Below, one piece after another: positions 51,810 through 59,081 of a stretch of DNA of 64,000 nt. How positions within the stretch are numbered: the first letter of the stretch is position 1; each line of letters begins with the position of its first letter. The notes below the pieces were generated by a model. It did not search any database, was not told the DNA's origin, and was given only the letters and a program-made list of their open reading frames with translations. The position numbers and the translations under genes were made by a program. The stretch is taken from NCBI GenBank assembly GCA_946187935.1, contig CAMHSJ010000010.1, positions 1 through 64,000 on the forward strand. The letters are read 5' to 3'. Source of the stretch: an uncultured Clostridia bacterium. GTDB taxonomy: Bacteria; Bacillota; Clostridia; Saccharofermentanales; Saccharofermentanaceae.

Positions 51810-51837
51810 AAGCCTCCTGCCAAAGCAGGAGGCTTTA
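51810..51837. terminator. Bidirectional terminator
   Basis: A 12-bp perfect stem AAAGCCTCCTGC/GCAGGAGGCTTT with a CAAA loop. It serves the tiny lipoprotein gene on one side and the convergent CNMP-domain gene on the other. Confidence 0.92.
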
Positions 51838-51853
51838 TTATTAGAGTTAAGAT

Positions 51854-52744
51854 CTACCCGTAGTTCTCCGTGATCTCCTTGCAGATATCAACGAAGTCTA
51901 TGGTGAGGCGTCTTAAACGGAAAGAGAGGTAGGTCAGGATGAGGTTGATCTTGATGGGGCACGCGTTAAAGACTACGGGGAGATCATCCGGGTAGATGAT
52001 CTCTACATATGCTTCATCAGATGTGACCGTTGCCGTTTCCGTCCTGCTCTCGTCTGCGATAAGACCCATCTCGCCGAAGAAGGACACTTCTGTTAAGTCC
52101 TTGGAACTGTTGTCCTTGTCTGTCAGGCTTACCGTTCCGCCGCGGACTATGAACATGCAGTTGTCCTTATCGCCCGGCTTATAGATGACATCGCCCTTGG
52201 CATATGACTTGATCCTGCCTGAACCTTCGTCTGTTATCTTCTCTAATTCTCTTCTGAAATAGTCAGCATCAGGCTCGGGGATATCAGTTTCAGGCGGCTG
52301 GTACTGGTTTATGCGCTTCTTGAAGATCGAGAAGAGGGACTTCTTGGATGCGGCTTCTTCCTGTGCGCTCTTAAGAAGGGCCTTTGCCTCATCGTAGTCG
52401 CTTATCATCTGCCTTACCTTGTTGCCAAGGTGCTTCATGAACAGGTAGATCTCATCGGGATTCTCCTCGAAATAAGCGTTCATATCGGTCTTGGGGATCT
52501 CGGTGACCTTGACGCTGCACTCTGCAACGATCGTGGCGCTCCTTTTGTCAGATTCTATTATCGCCATCTCGCCGAAGTAGTCGCCCTTGCTGAGGAGCGC
52601 GACTCTGAAGGGCTCCTTATCCTTTACTCCGTAGTCGGAATAAACGCCGACATTGCCGTCGTTGAGCTTGAAAAAACTGGTGCCGGCTTCACCTTCCCTT
52701 ATGATGACTTCGCCGCTGCCGAATGACTTTGTAACTATACCCAT
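51854..52744 (-). CDS. Protein with two cyclic nucleotide-binding domains
   Basis: Cytoplasmic protein of 296 residues with CNMP-binding folds at about 1-120 and 165-290, joined by a helical linker, and no helix-turn-helix, kinase or other output domain. The phosphate-binding cassette is well kept in the first domain (YFGEMAIIESDKRSATIVA) and altered in the second (FFGEMGLIADESRTETATV). It is a paralogue of 54873-55778. Start is the second Met (52744), 8 nt after AAGGAAG. Ligand and partner are unknown. Confidence 0.88.
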   Translation of the reverse strand: MGIVTKSFGSGEVIIREGEAGTSFFKLNDGNVGVYSDYGVKDKEPFRVALLSKGDYFGEMAIIESDKRSATIVAECSVKVTEIPKTDMNAYFEENPDEIYLFMKHLGNKVRQMISDYDEAKALLKSAQEEAASKKSLFSIFKKRINQYQPPETDIPEPDADYFRRELEKITDEGSGRIKSYAKGDVIYKPGDKDNCMFIVRGGTVSLTDKDNSSKDLTEVSFFGEMGLIADESRTETATVTSDEAYVEIIYPDDLPVVFNACPIKINLILTYLSFRLRRLTIDFVDICKEITENYG

Positions 52745-52814
52745 AGCCATACTTCCTTTCCCGTTTTCACTATAGGTACATTATAACAAGTTGCTTTGAC
52801 ATTTAAAGATGGTG

Positions 52815-52863
52815 TTGACAGGCTAATTCTGATTAGCTATACTCTGGCTAATTTAAATTAGCC
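52815..52863 (+). promoter_or_regulatory. TetR promoter with two palindromic operators
   Basis: TTGACA (52815-52820), a 17-bp spacer and TATACT (52838-52843). The spacer is itself palindromic (GCTAAT/ATTAGC at 52822-52837), and a perfect 18-bp palindrome with GGCTAATTT/AAATTAGCC arms sits at 52846-52863 over the transcription start. Autorepression by the downstream TetR protein is very likely. Confidence 0.88.
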
Positions 52864-52880
52864 GCCAAGGAGAAGCCGGG

Positions 52881-53501
52881 ATGGACACCAAACACAGGAT
52901 ACTTGATGAGGCGCTGACGCTCTTTTCGGAAAGGGGCTACGCCAATGTTTACGTCGGAGACATCGCAGAGCGCGTCGGCATCAAGGCGCCTTCCCTGTAT
53001 AAGCACTACAAGAGCAAGAGGGCTATATTCGAAGCGATCATCGAAGAGATGAACTTAAGGTTCGAAGAGCAGGCCAGGTCTCTTAACATCAGCGGCACGT
53101 CTGCCACGGAAGACTCCGAGATCTATAAGAAGATGTCTGAGACTGACCTTACCAAGCTCGGGCGCGAGCTCTTTCTTTATTACCTTCACGACGATTACAC
53201 CAGGCGCTTCAGGAAGATGCTGACGATAGAGCAGTTCCACGACAAAGAGCTCGCAGATATCTACTCCAAGCTCTATGTGGATGACCCCCTGTCTTATCAG
53301 GGAATGCTCCTCGGGATGGTGGCAGCTGCGGGACTTCTTAAGACGGATGACGTGGAGATAATGACGCTTCACTTCTATGCGCCTATATACCTGCTCCTTA
53401 CGGTATGTGACAGAGACCCCAAAAGAGAAGAATACGCTCTTGAGACCTTGGACAAACACATCAGGCAGTTTGACAGATTATACGGGAGGACAGGAAAATG
53501 A
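52881..53501 (+). CDS. TetR-family transcriptional regulator
   Basis: DNA-binding repressor of 206 residues. The N-terminal helix-turn-helix is at about 5-50 (ILDEALTLFSERGYANVYVGDIAERVGIKAPSLYKHYKSK); the C-terminal ligand domain is divergent. AAGGAG lies 8 nt before the ATG. It overlaps the flavodoxin-like gene by 4 nt (ATGA), so that enzyme is probably its main target together with itself. Confidence 0.93.
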   Translation: MDTKHRILDEALTLFSERGYANVYVGDIAERVGIKAPSLYKHYKSKRAIFEAIIEEMNLRFEEQARSLNISGTSATEDSEIYKKMSETDLTKLGRELFLYYLHDDYTRRFRKMLTIEQFHDKELADIYSKLYVDDPLSYQGMLLGMVAAAGLLKTDDVEIMTLHFYAPIYLLLTVCDRDPKREEYALETLDKHIRQFDRLYGRTGK

Positions 53502-54220
53502 AGATCACTGTAATAAACGGAACCGAAAAACACGGCGTAACTTACAATCTCAAAGAGACTTTTATCGAGCCTTTCAGAGGCAAGGCGGAAATAACGGAAT
53601 TCTATCTGCCGAAAGACGGCCCCGGCTTTTGCATCGGATGCACGGCCTGCTTCAGGAATAACCAGAACCTCTGCAAAGACGCGGCATGCGTGCAGAAGAT
53701 CGAAAAGGCCCTGCTCGAAGCGGACCTCCTGGTCTTCACTTCACCTGCTTACGTTTTTCACACGACAGGCGCCATGAAGGCGATGCTCGATCACTTCGGA
53801 TACAGATGGATGCCGCACCGCCCTGCAAAAGAGATGTTCGGAAAGCGCGCTGTCATCATCACGCAGTGCCTCGGCGCAGGCGGATCTTCAACCGCAAAGG
53901 ACATCAAGGACAGTCTTTCCTGGTGGGGAGTGAGCTATATAAAGACCTTCACTTTCAAGCTCATGAGCGAGATCGACTGGGATAAGATCACTGAGAAAAA
54001 GAGATCGCAGATGACGGGCAGATTAAGTGCTGCGGCAGTCAGGTTCGCGGGCATCGATTACGGCAAGCCCGCCCGCACGAACCTCATCACGAAAGCGAAA
54101 TTCTACATGGTCCGCATGCTGCAGACAGACCTCGGGAAGGCAAACCCCGAGTACACGGACTTCAGGTACTGGAAGGAAAACGGCTGGATAGACAAGGTAA
54201 GGCCCTGGCATCAGGGCTGA
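53498..54220 (+). CDS. Flavodoxin-fold NAD(P)H-dependent oxidoreductase
   Basis: Cytoplasmic FMN-binding reductase of 240 residues of the iron-sulfur flavoprotein/NADPH-FMN reductase group. The N-terminus MKITVINGTEKHGVTYNL binds FMN phosphate, GFCIGCTACFRNNQNLCKD carries the Cys cluster typical of this group, and VFTSPAYVFHTTGAMKAMLDHFG completes the flavodoxin fold. It is cotranscribed with TetR, so it may be induced by quinones or other electrophiles. Confidence 0.9.
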   Translation: MKITVINGTEKHGVTYNLKETFIEPFRGKAEITEFYLPKDGPGFCIGCTACFRNNQNLCKDAACVQKIEKALLEADLLVFTSPAYVFHTTGAMKAMLDHFGYRWMPHRPAKEMFGKRAVIITQCLGAGGSSTAKDIKDSLSWWGVSYIKTFTFKLMSEIDWDKITEKKRSQMTGRLSAAAVRFAGIDYGKPARTNLITKAKFYMVRMLQTDLGKANPEYTDFRYWKENGWIDKVRPWHQG

Positions 54221-54296
54221 TCCCTCTCGTGTTTTAAAACAGATATGGCATAATAAGGCAGGACAGATAGTAATATTATTTTGAGGATTAGATCTG

Positions 54297-54775
54297 ATGG
54301 CCGTATTATGCAGGAAATGCTCAGGCAAGCTCATCTTCAATCCCGCTTCGCAGAGGCTGGAGTGTGTATCGTGCGGCAGCAAGATGCCACAGGCTCTACG
54401 GCGATGAAGTGGTCAAGACTATAAAGGCCAATAACGTCAAGATAAAGGATTCCATCTACTGGGTGGACAACCTTCTACTGGGACGAGGAAAACCGCTGCT
54501 ACTACATCTGCGCAGATAACTTCGAAGTGTTTGACTCAAGCTTCCGCAAGATATTCGACATCAAGGACAGCCGCCTTATCGGCATCGATGAAGATACAAA
54601 CTGCCCTGTCATCATCAGTTGGGGCTACATAGACGATCAGCAGCTCTTCACAGAAGAGTATTGCTTCTTAGTCAAGCCCATTACATACGAAGAGGCAATA
54701 GATCTTTCTGATGAGATATTAGACGGGTACGAGCCTGACCAAAGAGTCAGGGAGAAGTATTCTTTGGAGGGCTGA
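54297..54775 (+). pseudogene. Frameshifted zinc-ribbon protein gene
   Basis: A once-continuous gene now split over three frames. Frame 1 (from the ATG at 54297) encodes a zinc ribbon (CRKC ... CVSC) and stops near 54405. Frame 2 resumes at about 54394 (LYGDEVVKTIKANNVKIKDS). Frame 3 resumes at about 54460 (TFYWDEENRCYYICADNFE) and runs to the stop at 54775. Both shifts are +1 and each can be explained by one extra base, near 54392 and near 54467. Intact, it would encode about 158 residues. Either a decayed gene or sequencing errors. Confidence 0.75.
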
Positions 54776-54872
54776 TCTTAGCCCGGACAGGCAAAAATGG
54801 GATATTCTGCGTAATTACCTTATGGTAATATAATACAGACAGTAAAAAATCATTTATAAAGGAGCAGGCATT

Positions 54873-55778
54873 ATGGCTGTTATCGAAAAGAGTTTCAAAA
54901 GAGGCGAGATCATCGTAAAGGAAGGAGAACCCGGTAAGAGTTTCTTCCAGCTCATAGAGGGCAAGGTCGGCGTATATGCTGACTACGACAAGAAGGAGCC
55001 TTTCAGACTCGCGATCCTTGAACCTGGCGAATACTTCGGTGAGATGGCTATCCTCGAGGAATACCCCAGGAGCTCGACCGTAGTCGCAGAGGGCAACGTA
55101 ACCATCTTAGAGATCCCGGGCGGAGATCTTAATGCCTTCTTCAGGGAAGATACGGACAGGATCTATCAGCTCATGCTCCACCTCGGAACAAGAGTCGACA
55201 CAATGACAAAAGACTATATCGATGCCCAGAGGCTCTTAAAGGAAGCCAGGGAATCTGATGCAGCCAAGAAGAAGTCACTCTTCTCCAAGCTCAAGAAGCA
55301 TATCGACATGTATCAGGCTAACAAGAACGGCATCTCCGAGCTTGCAGACGAGGGCCTTACAGAGGCATTTGCTTCTATCCCCAAGGAAGTCGATAAGACC
55401 AAGACCTACAGCAAGGGTATGATCGTCTTCAAGGAAGGTGAGGTCGGACACTCCATGTACATCCTCCGCGAAGGTTCCATCGGCATGTACAATGATTACC
55501 GCAAGAGAGAGGAAGTCAAGACTGAAGAACTTAATGCCGTTGCCATCTTCGGCGAGATCGGCATGATCACGGGTGAACCCAGACCGGCTTCTGCCATAGC
55601 AGACGAAGGCAACACCGTAGTAGAGACCATCCATGAGGATGACTTGGAAGACATCTTCAAGAGGAACCCCACTAAGGTCAACCTGATCTTAAAGCACCTC
55701 TCATATACCTTAAGACGTCTCAACATAGACTTCTTAAGAGTATGCAAGGAGATCACAGAGACCTACGGCAATACCTGA
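54873..55778 (+). CDS. Protein with two cyclic nucleotide-binding domains (paralogue)
   Basis: Cytoplasmic protein of 301 residues, plainly related along its whole length to 51854-52744, in opposite orientation. CNMP folds are at about 1-120 and 170-295. Both phosphate-binding cassettes look plausible (YFGEMAILEEYPRSSTVVA; IFGEIGMITGEPRPASAIA). No output domain is attached. The shared C-terminus (RRLNIDFLRVCKEITETYG) is as strongly kept as the binding folds, which suggests a partner-binding role. AAGGAG precedes the ATG. Confidence 0.88.
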   Translation: MAVIEKSFKRGEIIVKEGEPGKSFFQLIEGKVGVYADYDKKEPFRLAILEPGEYFGEMAILEEYPRSSTVVAEGNVTILEIPGGDLNAFFREDTDRIYQLMLHLGTRVDTMTKDYIDAQRLLKEARESDAAKKKSLFSKLKKHIDMYQANKNGISELADEGLTEAFASIPKEVDKTKTYSKGMIVFKEGEVGHSMYILREGSIGMYNDYRKREEVKTEELNAVAIFGEIGMITGEPRPASAIADEGNTVVETIHEDDLEDIFKRNPTKVNLILKHLSYTLRRLNIDFLRVCKEITETYGNT

Positions 55779-55881
55779 TTCCATAGGTTGCTCCATAATC
55801 GGCATACGATTATGGACAGCATTATGGAATTCCATAAATCGCTCCATAATCGATATCAAATTATGGAGCAGATCATGGAAT
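55778..55881. repeat. Two tandem nested palindromes (51-53 bp each)
   Basis: Unit 1: outer arms ATTCCATA/TATGGAAT (55778-55785, 55823-55830) and inner TCCATAATCG/CGATTATGGA (55792-55801, 55807-55816). Unit 2: outer ATTCCAT/ATGGAAT (55829-55835, 55875-55881) and inner GCTCCATAAT/ATTATGGAGC (55841-55850, 55860-55869). All arms pair perfectly, and the first arm overlaps the stop codon of the CNMP gene. Confidence 0.85.
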
Positions 55882-55894
55882 GACAAGCAAACCA

Positions 55895-55922
55895 AGAGGG
55901 GGCTGACAGATGTCAGCCCTCT
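55895..55922. terminator. Bidirectional terminator
   Basis: An 11-bp stem AGAGGG..CTGAC/GTCAGCCCTCT with a GG bulge and an AGAT loop, between the convergent CNMP and AAA+ ATPase genes. T tracts on either side are weak. Confidence 0.65.
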
Positions 55923-55929
55923 TATGCTG

Positions 55930-57687
55930 TCAGGCTGCAGTATCAAAACCGATGCTGCGCTTCTTATCAGCCATTAAGTCAGACGGAATGCTGAAGTCAT
56001 CTGCAATAAGGACCATATCGTTATCTGAAGGCGTATTGCCGTCGCCATACACCCTGGCTGCGTAGTTAAGGACGGCGTTCTCCACAAGGTTCCTTACGAA
56101 CCTTCCGTTGCCGAGCTCGGGAACACCTGCTGCCTTGCTTAAGAGTTCATTAAGGCGAATAAGGGCTTCATCTGACAGCTTAAAGCCCTTCCTGCTGACC
56201 TCGAGCCCTGCAATACCCACCAGCTCATCACAGCTATAGTCACTGAAATACACAGTGAACGGAACACGTGACCTGAGACCGGGGTTCCTGGAGATGAACT
56301 CCTTCATCCTGTCAGGGTAGCCTGCGAAGATGACCACGGTGTTATCACGGTTGTTCTCCATCTCCTGGACGATGGTCGCAATGGCTTCATCGCCGTAGGA
56401 GTTCTCATCGTCATCCAAGAGGGAGTAAGCCTCATCGATGAAGAGGACCTTGCCCCTGGCATTCGCAAACACCTTCTTGACCTTCTCGGCCGTCTGACCG
56501 ACATAGCCGGCAATAAGGTCTGCCCTGCCGACCTCGACAATGCTGCTGCTCTTAAGAAGGCCAATCTCGTAAAAGACTCCTGCAACGATGCGTGCGACCG
56601 TTGTCTTACAGGTTCCGGGGTTGCCCAGGAACGCCATATTGAGAGCCATGGAGAGACTGTCGCCCTTATCCTTCTTCAGCCTGGCAAAAGCCGCAAGCCT
56701 CCTGACCTGCTCCTTGACCTCAGAAAGACCGACGAGCTCAGAAAGCATGTCCATATAGTTCCCGCCCTCAAGCAAAGCAGGCTTAACTGTATTGCTGTAC
56801 GAACGGACAATCTCCCTGACCTCGCAGACACTCTTCCATGAAAGACCGCGGATATCCGCGATCTCCTCATCGTTCATGTCCTTAAGCTGCTCAAAGAAAT
56901 TAATGCCGCTGCGCTTAAGCTGGTTATATGTCCTTAAGGAAAACGCAAACTCCTCGATGGGAGTGCCGTCTTCTTCGGTAAGGCCGGGAAATCCGTCATC
57001 AAAGACCTCTTCAAATGCTGCTTCTGCATCACCTGCGGCCGCTCCCTTATAAGAGCAGTACGAGACCAGGTTCTCGAGGAACTCCCCGTAGTAAATAAAA
57101 GGCAGAAGCCCTGCCTTTGAATAATCTGACGTTTCCCTGGCGACTGCATTAAATACAGCAAGGGAAATCAGGGAATTCATCCTGAGGGGCATAGCACCCG
57201 GAAGGCTGATGAGCAGCCTGCACTCAAGCTGGGCACCGGCTCCCCTGCTTACGGCTGCAAGCTCGATTACCGCGCCTGCACCAAGGAGCATCTGGAGCAT
57301 CTCCTCAAAATCCTGAGGAGCAATTGCATTCCTCCTGTCATCACCACCTGCCAGATTCTTGCCGGGAACGGGACAGAGGCTGTATACCAGCCTGCCGTCA
57401 GAATCCAGAGGACTTAACATGGACTTCTCTTCCATACTTACATCTGCCCTCTTGCCGAAGATCCAGATGTAATCCTCTTCTGTCATATGACATGCATCAT
57501 CCGAGAAGACGCTGCACTCAGCCTTGCTCAGCCTGAGTGTAAGGGCCTGTCCTTCGGGCAGAAGGTGTGCGAGCCTGAAGAACCTCCTGCTGACCGCATA
57601 TGCGGCGTTTTCCATGGAGTACTCAGGGCCTGCGCTCTTAAATGTCAATGTTGCTAATGTGAACTTCTTTGTTTCTGAATTACTCAT
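55930..57687 (-). CDS. AAA+ ATPase (CbxX/SpoVK-like) with an RNAP alpha-CTD-like domain
   Basis: Cytoplasmic protein of 585 residues. An unknown region covers 1-240. A helix-hairpin-helix domain at about 245-298 closely resembles the C-terminal domain of RNA polymerase alpha (FSLRTYNQLKRSGINFFEQL; IRGLSWKSVCEVRE). The AAA+ domain covers about 315-570: Walker A is GNPGTCKTT with Cys360 where Gly is expected, Walker B is VLFIDEAYSL, sensor 1 is VIFAGYPDRM, and the Arg finger region is NPGLRSRVPF. It has a promoter and a 255-nt structured leader. The role may be remodelling of a DNA or transcription complex; ATPase activity is in doubt. Confidence 0.85.
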   Translation of the reverse strand: MSNSETKKFTLATLTFKSAGPEYSMENAAYAVSRRFFRLAHLLPEGQALTLRLSKAECSVFSDDACHMTEEDYIWIFGKRADVSMEEKSMLSPLDSDGRLVYSLCPVPGKNLAGGDDRRNAIAPQDFEEMLQMLLGAGAVIELAAVSRGAGAQLECRLLISLPGAMPLRMNSLISLAVFNAVARETSDYSKAGLLPFIYYGEFLENLVSYCSYKGAAAGDAEAAFEEVFDDGFPGLTEEDGTPIEEFAFSLRTYNQLKRSGINFFEQLKDMNDEEIADIRGLSWKSVCEVREIVRSYSNTVKPALLEGGNYMDMLSELVGLSEVKEQVRRLAAFARLKKDKGDSLSMALNMAFLGNPGTCKTTVARIVAGVFYEIGLLKSSSIVEVGRADLIAGYVGQTAEKVKKVFANARGKVLFIDEAYSLLDDDENSYGDEAIATIVQEMENNRDNTVVIFAGYPDRMKEFISRNPGLRSRVPFTVYFSDYSCDELVGIAGLEVSRKGFKLSDEALIRLNELLSKAAGVPELGNGRFVRNLVENAVLNYAARVYGDGNTPSDNDMVLIADDFSIPSDLMADKKRSIGFDTAA

Positions 57688-57800
57688 TTGAACACCTCTT
57701 AATTAATTCGTTTTACGTTGCTTTTTACTTTCATCCGCAAACAGCCGTATCATTCCCTTGGCCCGCTAAATGCCGGCTTCCCCGGGAACCGTTCCGGTTT

Positions 57801-57924
57801 CGTTGCGCTAATAGGTTGTCAAGATCCGGTGTTCAGCCGCAACGGAAAAGCCGCTGCCTTGACGGAACTGCAGGCATAGTTATCCTAATGACCTGATCTG
57901 CGATTCCGTCAAAGCAGCGGCTTT
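57801..57924 (-). ncRNA. Structured 5' leader RNA of the AAA+ gene
   Basis: Transcribed leftward from a promoter at 57949-57977. First hairpin (57847-57924): an 11-bp stem AAAGCCGCTGC/GCAGCGGCTTT, a 2x2 internal loop, an 8-bp stem TGACGGAA/TTCCGTCA and a large apical region. Second hairpin (57801-57844): CGTTGCG/CGCAACG. GC-rich inverted repeats continue to about 57760. It fills the 334-bp gap before the ATPase gene. It matches no riboswitch class I can recall, so it is a candidate cis-regulatory RNA. Confidence 0.6.
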
Positions 57925-57948
57925 GACACGAATTAAATTGTAAGCGCT

Positions 57949-57977
57949 ATTCTAATACTGCAAAAATGTATTTGCAA
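57949..57977 (-). promoter_or_regulatory. SigA promoter of the leader RNA and AAA+ gene
   Basis: Reading left: TTGCAA (57972-57977), a 17-bp spacer and TAGAAT (complement at 57949-57954). The transcript would start near 57942, giving a leader of about 255 nt. Confidence 0.72.
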
Positions 57978-58021
57978 GACCCTTTTTCGAAAACACCGCT
58001 AAATTGTCCTAATATTGGTGC

Positions 58022-58897
58022 TTATCCCTCGATGATAAGGTCACTGACCCTTGTAAATCTGAGCGTTGAGAGGTCATCTTCGAAAAGATCGCCTTCTACA
58101 TCACCATCATCTTCATCGTCATCTATATGCTCGATATGGTCTGCTTCTGTCCAGCCTGCCGTGTTGATCTCGAGCAGCATGCCGTCGTATGACTCAGGTG
58201 CGCGGAGCGTTATCGTCATGTAGCAAATGTACTCAACAGACCATGCCCAGTGGTCGTTATCTGCTTTAGAGCTCGTATTGGAGATCACCTCCATATCAAA
58301 CGCAGCAGAGACATATACGGTTATCTCTTCTTCCCCGTTATCTATCTTAACGGCTATCTCTTCGCCTTCGTCGTTATAGCTGTTCTCCCAGTCACAGAGG
58401 ATCGTTCCTGTGTAATAGTCGATGACATTATATTCCTGAGGGTTGCTCGACCAGCTGTCCGTGTGGTCTGAGACATCAAAAGCGATTATCGGGTCGTACG
58501 ATCCTGAGATGGTGTAATCTATGGTATAAGTCACATATCCGTCCTCATCAGGCTCGCTTGCATCTACGGAAGGGATGGAATACAAAACAGTTTCTTCAAC
58601 GCCCGAACCTTCGATCTCTTCACCATCCAGAACGGAATAGCAATAGCTTATGGCAGTAAGCTCGCCCACGCCAAATGTCAGATCGTTGACTTCGCCCCAG
58701 ATGGCGGGTGCAGGAGTGGTCTCGGCAGTTGCCTCAGTTGTCTCGGGAACGGAAACAATAGGCTCCTCAGTCTCGATGAGCGATTCTTCTTCCCCGTCAT
58801 CGTCACGGCCGCTGTCTTTTTTACCGCAAGACGCAAAGCTGAGCACCATTAAGCCAGAGAGTGCGCATGACAGGATCTTCTTGGTCATCTGTTTCAT
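58022..58897 (-). CDS. Putative lipoprotein
   Basis: Exported protein of about 291 residues, family not recognised. Signal sequence with lipobox (VLSFASC), then an acidic low-complexity linker (about 25-60, rich in Asp, Glu and Thr) and a beta-rich domain (YVTYTIDYTISGSYDP; ITVYVSAAFDMEV). The start is at 58897 with GGAGG 7 nt upstream. It lies upstream of the AAA+ leader promoter on the same strand. Confidence 0.78.
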   Translation of the reverse strand: MKQMTKKILSCALSGLMVLSFASCGKKDSGRDDDGEEESLIETEEPIVSVPETTEATAETTPAPAIWGEVNDLTFGVGELTAISYCYSVLDGEEIEGSGVEETVLYSIPSVDASEPDEDGYVTYTIDYTISGSYDPIIAFDVSDHTDSWSSNPQEYNVIDYYTGTILCDWENSYNDEGEEIAVKIDNGEEEITVYVSAAFDMEVISNTSSKADNDHWAWSVEYICYMTITLRAPESYDGMLLEINTAGWTEADHIEHIDDDEDDGDVEGDLFEDDLSTLRFTRVSDLIIEG

Positions 58898-59081
58898 CCT
58901 AATCCCTCCAAAACATAAAAAATACAATAAGATATTACCATATAGTGGCTCTTTATATCCTCAAATTCTGTGATAGAATCGAGTTAGTATAGGAAAGATC
59001 AAGGAGATAATCTGGAAAGATTCGACCGGCGAGAATGAATCCAACCGGGTATCTTTCATTGTCCGCATAAACTCTTTCCTG

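Noticed and set aside
54527..54775. Separate 82-residue gene
   Set aside because: It is the last part of the frameshifted zinc-ribbon gene; coding-like sequence continues upstream in the same frame to about 54460 and there is no ribosome site at 54527.
57801..57924. Match to c-di-GMP, c-di-AMP, SAM, M-box or cobalamin riboswitches
   Set aside because: The conserved core sequences I know for these classes are not present on either strand; kept as an unassigned leader instead.
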